18,855 nt of DNA from an uncultured Rhodospirillaceae bacterium (GCA_937887565.1 CALABS010000055.1:1-18855); one strand, 5' to 3'; positions 1 through 16,457 are shown, counted from the stretch's first letter. Notes: generated from the letters alone by a model not told the origin. Made by a program: numbers and translations.

Positions 1-55
1 CGATGGTGCCGATGTTGCAGTGCGGCTTGTTGCGCTCGAATTTCGCCTTAGCCAT
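1..55 (-). CDS. tuf: Elongation factor Tu, N-terminal fragment (cut by window edge)
   Basis: EF-Tu is the GTPase that brings aminoacyl-tRNA to the ribosomal A site. Only the first 18 codons are inside the window. They read MAKAKFERNKPHCNIGTI, the usual EF-Tu start just before the GTP-binding P-loop, which lies outside. The ATG is at 53-55. A purine-rich stretch (ACGGAG) about 10 nt upstream can serve as ribosome binding site. The gene follows fusA by 42 nt on the same strand with no terminator seen between them, so it is the last visible gene of the str operon rpsL-rpsG-fusA-tuf. Identity is secure; length and integrity cannot be judged. Confidence 0.93.
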   Translation of the reverse strand, partial: MAKAKFERNKPHCNIGTI

Positions 56-97
56 TGTCTTTGTGCTCCGTCCTCAAATAGGTCGTTCTGGTTTGAC

Positions 98-2182
<2,085 letters not shown>

Positions 2183-2203
2183 GGGGTCTCTCGTGGCTCG
2201 GTG

Positions 2204-2674
2204 TTACCAGCGGTAGTGCGAGAAGGCCTTGTTGGCCTCCGCCATGCGGTGCGTGTCCTCGCGCTTCTTGACGGAGGCGCCGCGGTTGTTGGCGGCATCC
2301 AGAAGCTCGCCCGACAGGCGATCGATCATGGTGGTCTCGGAGCGCTTGCGCGCGTAGTCGATCAGCCAGCGGATGGCCAGCGCCTGACGGCGGTCGGTCC
2401 GGACCTCGACGGGCACCTGGTAGGTGGCGCCGCCGACGCGGCGCGAGCGGACCTCGAGGGCCGGCTTCACGTTGTCCAGGGCCTCGTGGAACACCTTGAG
2501 CGGGTCCTGGCCGGTCTTGTTCTGGATCTTGTCCAGGGCGCCGTAGACGATCGCCTCGGCGGCCGACTTCTTGCCATCCAGCATCAGGCAGTTCATGAAC
2601 TTGGCGATCACCAGGTCGCCATACTTGGCGTCGGGATTGATTTCGCGCTTCTCAGCGGCGTGACGACGGGACAT
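2204..2674 (-). CDS. rpsG: 30S ribosomal protein S7
   Basis: S7 nucleates assembly of the 30S head by binding the 3' major domain of 16S rRNA and contacts E-site tRNA. The 156-residue protein has the standard bacterial length and the family start MSRRHAAEKREINPDAKYGD. Its end (KAFSHYRW) is also typical. A strong Shine-Dalgarno AAGGAG lies at 2683-2688, 8 nt before the ATG, and overlaps the rpsL stop codon (2687-2689). Translation of rpsG is therefore likely coupled to that of rpsL. In E. coli S7 represses this operon by binding the rpsL-rpsG gap; here the gap is only 12 nt, so the same site cannot be present in that form (inference). Confidence 0.98.
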   Translation of the reverse strand: MSRRHAAEKREINPDAKYGDLVIAKFMNCLMLDGKKSAAEAIVYGALDKIQNKTGQDPLKVFHEALDNVKPALEVRSRRVGGATYQVPVEVRTDRRQALAIRWLIDYARKRSETTMIDRLSGELLDAANNRGASVKKREDTHRMAEANKAFSHYRW

Positions 2675-2686
2675 GGGATCAGCTCC

Positions 2687-3058
2687 TTACTTCGGACGCT
2701 TGGCGCCGTACTTCGAACGACGCTGCTTGCGGTCCTTGACGCCCTGGGTGTCGAGGGTGCCGCGGATGATGTGATAGCGAACGCCGGGAAGGTCCTTGAC
2801 GCGGCCACCGCGGATCATGACGACCGAGTGCTCCTGCAGGTTATGGCCTTCACCGGGAATGTAGGAGGTGACCTCGAAACCGTTGGTGAGACGGACGCGG
2901 GCGACCTTACGAAGGGCCGAGTTGGGCTTCTTCGGGGTGGTGGTGTACACGCGGGTGCACACGCCGCGCTTCTGGGGGCAGGCCTCCAGGGCGGGCACCT
3001 TGTTGCGCGCCGACAGGGGCTGGCGCGGCTTACGGATCAATTGGTTGATCGTGGGCAT
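2687..3058 (-). CDS. rpsL: 30S ribosomal protein S12
   Basis: S12 sits at the decoding centre of the 30S subunit and controls accuracy; it is the streptomycin-resistance locus. The 123-residue product starts MPTINQLIRKPRQPL. I placed the start at 3056-3058 although the frame stays open upstream to 3208. The reasons are that this start gives the exact family length and has AAGGGA (3065-3070) six nt upstream. Residues K43, K88 and P91, where streptomycin-resistance changes occur, are wild type. D89, the residue methylthiolated by RimO in other bacteria, is present. It is the first gene of the str operon, with a promoter about 180 nt upstream and a terminator-like hairpin in the leader. Confidence 0.98.
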   Translation of the reverse strand: MPTINQLIRKPRQPLSARNKVPALEACPQKRGVCTRVYTTTPKKPNSALRKVARVRLTNGFEVTSYIPGEGHNLQEHSVVMIRGGRVKDLPGVRYHIIRGTLDTQGVKDRKQRRSKYGAKRPK

Positions 3059-3094
3059 TCTCGTTCCCTTCGCTCGAACGTCGGCGCAACCATG

Positions 3095-3124
3095 AAAAAA
3101 ACCAACCGGCGGGCGTGCCGCCGG
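3095..3124 (-). terminator. Terminator-like hairpin in the rpsL leader (candidate attenuator)
   Basis: On the minus strand a perfect 7-bp stem CCGGCGG / CCGCCGG (3118-3124 and 3106-3112) with a 5-nt loop is followed by TTGG and then seven T (3095-3101). This has the form of an intrinsic terminator. It lies downstream of the rpsL promoter and 36 nt before the rpsL start codon, so it would act on the str operon itself rather than end another gene. Whether it terminates, and under what condition, cannot be told from the sequence. Confidence 0.55.
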
Positions 3125-3240
3125 GGCTTCCTTCGGGTTGCCGGTCGCCGACCCGTTCGGCGTTTTCAAAAGTGTTTCAGAGTGCCGGGAAGACAGCAAA
3201 CAGGCCACGGGCCGGAAACCGGCTCCCCGAGAAGGCCCGC

Positions 3241-3269
3241 ATCCTATTTATCCCCACCCCCCTCGTCAA
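3241..3269 (-). promoter_or_regulatory. Sigma70-type promoter for the rpsL-rpsG-fusA-tuf operon
   Basis: On the minus strand a -35 box TTGACG (3264-3269; 5 of 6 consensus) and a -10 box TAGGAT (3241-3246; 4 of 6) are separated by exactly 17 nt. Transcription would start near 3234, giving a leader of about 175 nt before rpsL. The leader holds a short hairpin GCCGG-TTT-CCGGC and the terminator-like hairpin annotated separately. The spacer is unusually G-rich. This is the only good promoter match I see in the 3059-3358 spacer. Confidence 0.7.
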
Positions 3270-3328
3270 GAGAAAGAGTCGCCCCCGGCCGGCGCGCGCG
3301 GCGGGGGAAAAACTTAACGAATCGGTGC

Positions 3329-3353
3329 TAGGATGGCACCACGTCGAAGGAGG
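3329..3353 (+). promoter_or_regulatory. Start region of the transglycosylase-like gene: weak extended -10 and strong RBS
   Basis: On the plus strand TGCTAGGAT (-10 TAGGAT at 3329-3334 preceded by a TGn motif) lies 24 nt before the start codon. No convincing -35 box is present, so the promoter call is tentative. The Shine-Dalgarno AAGGAGG at 3347-3353 is perfect, with 5 nt to the ATG, and fixes the start of the downstream gene. The element is divergent from the rpsL promoter, with about 60 bp between the two -10 boxes and their -35 sides facing each other. Confidence 0.4.
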
Positions 3354-3358
3354 TTCCG

Positions 3359-4291
3359 ATGACCGCGCCGACGTCCGTCGCCTCAGCCGCCCCGGCCCCG
3401 GAACGGGTCGCCGACCACATCCGCGTCGCCGCCGAGACCACCGGCGTGCCGTTCGAGTACCTGCTGGCCCAGGCCAACCAGGAAAGCCGCCTCGACCCCG
3501 ACGCCCGCAACCGCCGCTCGTCGGCCATGGGTCTGTTCCAGTTCACCCGCGCGACCTGGTTGGAAATGGTCAAGAAGCACGGCGCCGGGCACGGCCTGGA
3601 CCGCGAGGCCGAGGCCATCACCTGGGACAAGGACGGCTGGACCGTCAAGGACAAGGCGCTGCGCAAGGAAATCCTGGAGCTCCGCCGCGATCCGGCGGTG
3701 TCGGCCCTGATGGCCGGGGAATACGCCAAGGACAACGGCAAGGTGCTGGAGGCCCGGCTGGGGCGCGCGGCCTCCGCGCACGATCTCTACCTCGCCCATT
3801 TCCTGGGCGCCAACGGCGCCGCCCGGGTCATCGAGGGGGCCGAGGAGCGGCCGCGCCAGGCCGCCTCGCGCGCCCTGCCCGACGCCGCTCGCGCCAATCC
3901 CGAAATCTTCCACGAACCGGGCAGCCGGCGCCCGCGCAGCTTCGCCGGCCTGTACGACACCCTGCAAAAACGGTTCGACACGGCCGCCGCCCATGTCGCC
4001 GCGGTCGCCAAGAGGGTGCGGCCCGAGATCGACCTTGCCGCCCTGCGCCCCGCCGGACGTCCCGAGACGGAACCCGAGCCCGCCTCCCCGGCCGAGGCCG
4101 AGACCGCCGTCCAACTCGCCGCCGCCCAGGCCCGGGTTCCGCCCCCGTCGCATTTCGCCAACGCCATCGAGCCGACCTCGCCCTATTTCCCGGTCACCCT
4201 GCCTCCGGCGCCCGCCGCCGGCGCGCTCGGCGCCCAGGGCGGCCCGGTCCTGCGGCTGATGCTGCAGGCCATGGAGGACGGCCAAGCGTAG
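3359..4291 (+). CDS. Lytic transglycosylase (SLT)-domain protein without visible signal peptide
   Basis: This 310-residue protein has a lysozyme-like SLT fold at its N-terminus (about 14-165). The putative catalytic glutamate is E42 in AQANQESRLDP, and the following SSAMGLFQFTRATW (54-67) matches the SLT motif. The segment LRRDPAVSALMAGEYAKDN and LYLAHFLGANGAARVI are typical of an alphaproteobacterial family of hypothetical SLT proteins. The C-terminal half is Pro/Ala-rich and probably disordered. Known relatives cleave peptidoglycan glycan strands, but no signal peptide or membrane segment is visible here, so export and substrate are uncertain. It is the only plus-strand gene in the window. 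It has its own strong RBS, and its stop codon directly abuts that of the histidine kinase. Function in the cell is unknown; domain call is fairly sure. Confidence 0.85.
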   Translation: MTAPTSVASAAPAPERVADHIRVAAETTGVPFEYLLAQANQESRLDPDARNRRSSAMGLFQFTRATWLEMVKKHGAGHGLDREAEAITWDKDGWTVKDKALRKEILELRRDPAVSALMAGEYAKDNGKVLEARLGRAASAHDLYLAHFLGANGAARVIEGAEERPRQAASRALPDAARANPEIFHEPGSRRPRSFAGLYDTLQKRFDTAAAHVAAVAKRVRPEIDLAALRPAGRPETEPEPASPAEAETAVQLAAAQARVPPPSHFANAIEPTSPYFPVTLPPAPAAGALGAQGGPVLRLMLQAMEDGQA

Positions 4292-5941
4292 TCAATGAAA
4301 GACCTTCGGCAAGGTGAACCAGAAGGTCGATCCCTTGCCGGGCTCACTTTCCACCCAGATGCGGCCGCCGTGGCGCCCCACCACCCGCTTGCAGGTGGCC
4401 AGCCCGATGCCGGTGCCGCCATAGCGGTCGCGGGCGTGCAGGCGCTTGAACAGGTCGAAGATCTGCTGGTGGTACTGGGGCTCGATGCCGATGCCGTTGT
4501 CGGCCACGTAGAACCCCCATTCTCCGCCGCGATCCTCGGCGCCGATGGTGACCTCGGGACGGACGTCGGGGCGGCGGTACTTGACGCCGTTGCCGATCAG
4601 ATTCTGGAACAGGCTGGCCAACTGGGGCGGATCGACCCTCACCACCGGCAGCGGCCCCTTGACCTCGACCGCCGCCTGGGCCTCGGCGATCACCACCTTC
4701 AACTGCGCCAGGGCGGTGGTGACCGCCGCGCCGGCCTGCATCTCGATCATCTCCAGCTTGCCGGTGCCGACCCGCGAATAGGCCAGCAGCTCGTTGATGA
4801 TCGCCTGCATGCGGCGGACGCCGTCGACGGTGTAGCCGATGAAGGCGTCGGCGTCGGGGTCCAGCTTGCCCTCGTAGCGCCGCTGAAGCAGTTGGACATA
4901 GCTGGCGATGTTGCGCAGCGGCTCCTTGAGGTCGTGCGAGGCGATATAGGCGAATTGCTCGAGGTCGGCGTTGGACCGCTCCAGATCCTGATTCAACGCC
5001 TGCATGTCCAGCGCCGCCCGCCGCTGGCGGGCGAGTTCGCGGACCAGCAGCACCGTCAGCGAGGTCATCACCGCCAATCCCGCCGCCAGCAGCAGCGCCA
5101 CCCGCACCGCCCGCAGCCGCCACAGCGCCGACGCCTCCTCATCGGCGACGCCGACCCAGACCACCAGCCGTCGCGGCGCCAGCACCCGATAGGCGACCAC
5201 CCGCGCCAGTCCGTCCATGGTCCGGTCGCGGAAGGTCCCCGCGTCGGCCCGTGCCAGATGCGCCGCGACGGCCAGCGTCCCCGGCGCGGCGCTCCGCAGA
5301 TCCTCGACCTTGAGGGGCTGACGGGCGATGACCTCACCGTCCAGGGTCAAGAGGCCCAGCGAGGGGACCGGCCCCAGGTCCATGTTCTGGTAGAAGCGCT
5401 TGAAATAATCGATATCGACCAATGCCGCCGCCTGGGCCACCACTTGGCCGGATTCGGCCAGGACCCGCCGCGCGACCGGGAAGACGTAGGCGCGGCTGGC
5501 CTCGTCGAACCCGGCGGCGCCGATGACCGTTCCCTCCCCCTCGCCCAAAGCGCGCACCCACGGCTGCGCCGACAGGTCCTCGCCGGGCCGGTGGGCGCCG
5601 CGCGCATCGGCCATCACCCGCCCCGTCGCATCGACCACCACCACGTTGACCAGATGGGGAGCATCGCGTAGCGGCCCGCCGACGACCTCGTCCCGCGCCC
5701 CGGCCACGGCGCGCTCGCCCACCCGCAACGCCGTCATCTCGGCGGCGTCGAGGGTGCGGTTGACGTGCTCCTCGAACAGGCGGGCATAGGATTCGGCGGA
5801 CTGGACCACCCGCGCGGCGGTTTCTGCCCGGTCGGACAGGATGACATAGGTGCCGACGGCACCGCCGACCAGGCCGTAGAAAACGGTCATGGCGACAAGC
5901 AGGCGTCGAGGCTCGATCAACCGCCTCCAGCTCTGGTTCAC
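4292..5941 (-). CDS. Membrane sensor histidine kinase with periplasmic Cache-like domain
   Basis: A 549-residue orphan sensor kinase. Layout from the chosen GTG start: transmembrane helix 1 (about 13-35), a ~240-residue periplasmic sensor resembling a double Cache (PDC) domain, transmembrane helix 2 (about 281-303), a coiled linker, then the kinase core. The phospho-acceptor is H336 in ASHDLKEPLRNI. The N box NLIGNGVKY (447-455), G1 DNGIGIE (481-487), F box IFDLFKRLH and G2 GGTGIGLATCKR (508-519) are intact, so it should autophosphorylate. The signal is unknown, and no response regulator is adjacent. The frame is open upstream to 6136, but GTG 5939-5941 has GAGGTG just upstream and avoids an arginine-rich, low-complexity extension. 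It lies 279 nt beyond rpoC, past a terminator, and its TGA abuts the stop of the plus-strand gene. Confidence 0.9.
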   Translation of the reverse strand: MNQSWRRLIEPRRLLVAMTVFYGLVGGAVGTYVILSDRAETAARVVQSAESYARLFEEHVNRTLDAAEMTALRVGERAVAGARDEVVGGPLRDAPHLVNVVVVDATGRVMADARGAHRPGEDLSAQPWVRALGEGEGTVIGAAGFDEASRAYVFPVARRVLAESGQVVAQAAALVDIDYFKRFYQNMDLGPVPSLGLLTLDGEVIARQPLKVEDLRSAAPGTLAVAAHLARADAGTFRDRTMDGLARVVAYRVLAPRRLVVWVGVADEEASALWRLRAVRVALLLAAGLAVMTSLTVLLVRELARQRRAALDMQALNQDLERSNADLEQFAYIASHDLKEPLRNIASYVQLLQRRYEGKLDPDADAFIGYTVDGVRRMQAIINELLAYSRVGTGKLEMIEMQAGAAVTTALAQLKVVIAEAQAAVEVKGPLPVVRVDPPQLASLFQNLIGNGVKYRRPDVRPEVTIGAEDRGGEWGFYVADNGIGIEPQYHQQIFDLFKRLHARDRYGGTGIGLATCKRVVGRHGGRIWVESEPGKGSTFWFTLPKVFH

Positions 5942-6165
5942 CGGCACCTCTTTCAGGTAATCCCCTCTCCCTGCACGCGAATGGTACCTCCGAAGGGGCC
6001 GGGTGCCAAGCGGGCGGACGAAAGGGCGGCTGCTCCGTCTAGACGAAGGCAACCGCGAAAAAGAAGTAGGAGGAGGGACGTCCGTCTGCCCGCGCCGGGG
6101 GGGGTGCAAGCAAAGGATGCGCGGGGTCGCGGACATGCAGCCGCAAGGTCATCGGGCCGGAAAGG
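5942..6165. other. Spacer between rpoC terminator and histidine kinase
   Basis: About 220 nt with no gene I can support. It contains two short perfect palindromes, CGTCTAGACG (about 6037-6046) and GGACGTCC (about 6076-6083), and a run of eight G around 6098-6105. I found no convincing -35/-10 pair for the kinase gene. A promoter of another sigma class or an activator-dependent one is possible. Confidence 0.5.
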
Positions 6166-6197
6166 AAAAGCCCCCGCCTCGGTGCCGGGACGGGGGC
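6166..6197 (-). terminator. Intrinsic terminator of the rpoB-rpoC unit
   Basis: On the minus strand, starting 23 nt after the rpoC stop codon, GCCCCCG (6191-6197) pairs perfectly with CGGGGGC (6170-6176) across a 14-nt loop. TTTTCCTTT follows directly (TTTT at 6166-6169). This is a typical Rho-independent terminator and separates rpoC from the histidine kinase. Confidence 0.85.
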
Positions 6198-6220
6198 CTT
6201 TGCCAATCAGGCGTGAACGA

Positions 6221-10717
<4,497 letters not shown>

Positions 10718-10723
10718 GACCTA

Positions 10724-10737
10724 CTCCTGCCTAGGAG
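10724..10737 (-). promoter_or_regulatory. rpoC ribosome binding site inside a small hairpin
   Basis: On the minus strand CTCCT-AGGC-AGGAG forms a 5-bp stem with a 4-nt loop. The 3' arm AGGAG (10724-10728) is the rpoC Shine-Dalgarno, 6 nt from the ATG. The 5' arm CTCCT (10733-10737) could mask it. The stem is short, so any effect on translation is uncertain. Confidence 0.45.
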
Positions 10738-10739
10738 AG

Positions 10740-10778
10740 TCACCCGTCGAGACCGCCCTGCGGGCCTCCTCGGGGTGA
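10740..10778 (-). promoter_or_regulatory. Imperfect hairpin, rpoB-rpoC spacer, proximal to rpoC
   Basis: Minus-strand RNA can pair TCACCC with GGGTGA, CGAG with CTCG and GCCC with GGGC around a GCA loop. A 3x3 internal loop and a 2-nt bulge interrupt this 14-bp stem. No T tract follows, so it is not an intrinsic terminator. A processing site or a stability element is possible. Confidence 0.5.
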
Positions 10779-10792
10779 GGTTCGAAACCGGG

Positions 10793-10835
10793 CCCCGTCC
10801 CGAGAAGCCGCGACGCGGCATCTCGAAGGACGAGG
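10793..10835 (-). promoter_or_regulatory. Long hairpin just after rpoB, in the rpoB-rpoC spacer
   Basis: Starting 10 nt after the rpoB stop codon, minus-strand RNA pairs CCTCGTCC with GGACGGGG (one G-U), CGAGA with TCTCG, and GCCGC with GCGGC around a 3-nt loop. Only a 2-nt bulge and one T-T mismatch interrupt the 18 bp. The G-U pair is a mismatch on the other strand, so the structure is better as rpoBC mRNA. No T tract follows. It resembles an RNase III-type stem rather than a terminator (inference). Confidence 0.6.
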
Positions 10836-10845
10836 TCCTGTACCC

Positions 10846-15027
<4,182 letters not shown>

Positions 15028-15051
15028 TGCCGCTCCTCGTCCTCATGTCGG

Positions 15052-15063
15052 TTCCGGCCGGAA
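15052..15063. repeat. 12-bp perfect palindrome upstream of rpoB
   Basis: TTCCGGCCGGAA is a perfect palindrome about 25 bp upstream of the rpoB start codon. It may be a chance GC-rich inverted repeat or a binding site; nothing else identifies it. A further hairpin (GGGCGGGT / ACCCGTCC, one G-U pair) lies just upstream of it in the transcript, around 15074-15094. Confidence 0.35.
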
Positions 15064-15119
15064 ATTCCGTGCCGGGGACGGGTGCCCACCCGCCCGAATA
15101 AACACAAACGTTCACCTTC

Positions 15120-15134
15120 GCCGCGATTCGCGGC
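15120..15134 (-). promoter_or_regulatory. Small hairpin in the rplL-rpoB spacer
   Basis: The inverted repeat GCCGCGA-A-TCGCGGC follows the large rplL-rpoB hairpin after 3 nt in the transcript. It can fold as a 6-bp stem with a 3-nt loop. No T tract follows. Confidence 0.45.
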
Positions 15135-15137
15135 ATC

Positions 15138-15188
15138 CGGCGCTTCCGTTCGGAGGCTCTGGCGCCGAGCCTCGAAACGGAAGCGCCG
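15138..15188 (-). promoter_or_regulatory. Large hairpin between rplL and rpoB (RNase III-type stem?)
   Basis: A 13-bp perfect stem (CGGCGCTTCCGTT with AACGGAAGCGCCG, 15138-15150 and 15176-15188) is followed inward by a 2x2 internal loop. A 7-bp perfect stem (GAGGCTC / GAGCCTC) and a 7-nt loop complete it. No T tract follows in either direction, so it is not an ordinary terminator. In E. coli the rplL-rpoB spacer holds an attenuator and an RNase III cleavage stem. Position and shape suggest the same role here, but the sequence alone does not prove it. Confidence 0.65.
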
Positions 15189-15263
15189 ATGGGCCGGCAC
15201 GCGGCGGCGAATCCCGCCACCGCGTCCGGCCCCACGACCGAAAGGTCTCGAAAAGGGTGCAGG

Positions 15264-15638
15264 TTACTTGACCTGAACCTTGGCACCGGCCTCTTCGAGA
15301 ACCTTCTTGATCTTCTCGGCCTCGTCCTTCGACACGCCTTCCTTGACGGTCTTGGGAGCGCCCTCGACCAGGTCCTTGGCCTCCTTGAGGCCGAGGCCGG
15401 TGATCGCGCGGACCTCCTTGATCACGTTGATCTTCTTGTCGCCGGCTTCCGCCAGGACGACGTCGAACTCGGTCTTCTCCTCGGCGGCGGGGGCGCCGGC
15501 GGCCGCCGGGGCGGCGGCCACGGCAACCGGAGCGGCGGCGGAAACGCCCCACTTCTCTTCCAGCATCTTGGAAAGCTCGGCGGCCTCCAGAACGGTCAGG
15601 GAGGACAGCTCGTCAACCAGCTTGGCGAGATCAGCCAT
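15264..15638 (-). CDS. rplL: 50S ribosomal protein L7/L12
   Basis: L7/L12 forms the flexible stalk of the 50S subunit that recruits and activates translational GTPases. The 124-residue protein shows the N-terminal dimerisation helices that bind L10 (about 1-32), an Ala/Pro-rich hinge (about 33-55), and the C-terminal domain with KKINVIKEVRAITGLGLKEAKDLVEGAPK. The ATG at 15636-15638 has AGGAG (15646-15650) seven nt upstream. It follows rplJ by 48 nt, the usual pairing since four or six L7/L12 copies bind one L10. The 236-nt gap to rpoB contains the large hairpin that may reduce or process the downstream message. Confidence 0.98.
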   Translation of the reverse strand: MADLAKLVDELSSLTVLEAAELSKMLEEKWGVSAAAPVAVAAAPAAAGAPAAEEKTEFDVVLAEAGDKKINVIKEVRAITGLGLKEAKDLVEGAPKTVKEGVSKDEAEKIKKVLEEAGAKVQVK

Positions 15639-15686
15639 TTCAACACTCCTACATAAGGCTTGAAGTTCGGGTTTTGTAGTCGATTC

Positions 15687-16205
15687 TTACGCGGCTTCGC
15701 CCTGCTCCGCCTTGGCGCTGAGGCACCGGGCCACCTGGCCGGCGGGAGCCTTGAGCACCATGGCGATACGGGTGGCCGGGGTCTGGAGCATGCCGACCAG
15801 CTTGCCACGCAGCTCGTCCAGGGACGGCAGGGTGGCGAGAGCCTTGACGCCGTCGACGTCCAGGGCCATCGAGCCGAGCGATCCACCCAGGATCTTCAGC
15901 TTGTCGTTGGCCTTGGAGAAATCGACGGCGACCTTCGCGGCGGCAACCGGATCCTTCGAGAAGGCGATCGCGGTCGGCCCCTTGAAGAGGTCGGCGAGGC
16001 CCTCATACTCGGTCCCCGCAAGGGCGAGACGCGTAAGGCGGTTCTTGGTCACTTTGAAGCTGGCGCCGGCGGCACGCATCTTGGCACGCAGGTCGGTCAT
16101 CTCCGCCACCGACAGACCCGAATAGTGGGTCACGACGACGAGAGAGGCGCCTTCGAACGTGCCGTGAAGCGACCCGACCCATTCCTTCTTTTGTGTCCGG
16201 TCCAC
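15687..16205 (-). CDS. rplJ: 50S ribosomal protein L10
   Basis: L10 anchors the L7/L12 stalk to 23S rRNA. The 172-residue product has the normal length and an intact L10 N-domain (VVVVTHYSGLSVAEMTDLRAKMR, FKVTKNRLTRLA, FKGPTAIAFS). A C-terminal helix binds the L7/L12 dimers. The start codon is GTG (16203-16205); it yields the family start MDRTQKKEWV, and no better ATG exists nearby. GGAG lies about 9 nt upstream. GTG is unusual among the ribosomal genes of this window and could lower expression relative to rplL. The 308-nt upstream spacer contains an L10-leader-like RNA through which the L10-L7/L12 complex would repress its own operon. Confidence 0.97.
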   Translation of the reverse strand: MDRTQKKEWVGSLHGTFEGASLVVVTHYSGLSVAEMTDLRAKMRAAGASFKVTKNRLTRLALAGTEYEGLADLFKGPTAIAFSKDPVAAAKVAVDFSKANDKLKILGGSLGSMALDVDGVKALATLPSLDELRGKLVGMLQTPATRIAMVLKAPAGQVARCLSAKAEQGEAA

Positions 16206-16215
16206 GTTTTACGTC

Positions 16216-16455
16216 TCCGATAACAGAGCCCTAGGGCCGGCGAGAGGCCGGCTTCGGGTCCATTGCCCTAGACTCCGCCTTGGTCCAAGGACCCCGGCGG
16301 AGCCGGTGGCCTGTCCCAGAAGCTTCAAGCCGCTCTCGCCCGCCGGGAACTTCCCGAACAGCCTTCGAAACGGTTTCACCTCTGTCTGCGCAGGCGGGGA
16401 ACCCCATTCTGCCGTCCAGGACGAACCTTGGGCGGCACCTACGGTCTCGGACAGG
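16216..16455 (-). promoter_or_regulatory. L10 leader-like autoregulatory RNA before rplJ
   Basis: The minus-strand RNA before rplJ carries features recalled from the bacterial L10 leader family. The segment GAGACCGTAGGTG (about 16436-16448) pairs through an 8-bp helix CGTAGGTG / CGCCTGCG (16436-16443 and 16389-16396). CCTGCGCAGACAGAGGTGAAA is similar to a segment of the E. coli rplJ leader. Downstream are GGCTCCGCC / GGCGGAGTC (16296-16304 and 16271-16279, with an inner GGTC-CTTG-GACC stem and a 2x2 G/A loop) and GCCGGC-CTCTC-GCCGGC (16236-16252). CTAGGGC / GCCCTAG (16265-16271 and 16231-16237) competes partly with the last one. In known cases L10-L7/L12 binds such a leader and blocks rplJ translation. 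Boundaries are approximate and no promoter was recognised. Confidence 0.65.
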
Positions 16456-16457
16456 TT

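Noticed and set aside
2795..2932. Streptomycin-resistance substitutions in S12
   Set aside because: K43, K88 and P91 are all wild type.
3059..3208. Longer rpsL start at 3208
   Set aside because: It adds 50 residues absent from the S12 family. The start at 3058 has a well-placed AAGGGA and gives the exact 123-residue length.
3092..3331. Small plus-strand gene starting MKKTNRRACRRGF
   Set aside because: There is no RBS before the ATG, the product is Arg-rich without a family, and it lies over the rpsL leader and promoter.
5942..6136. Longer histidine kinase start at 6136
   Set aside because: The extension is Arg/Pro/Ser-rich without a family match and no RBS was seen. GTG at 5941 has GAGGTG just upstream and places the first membrane helix near the N-terminus.
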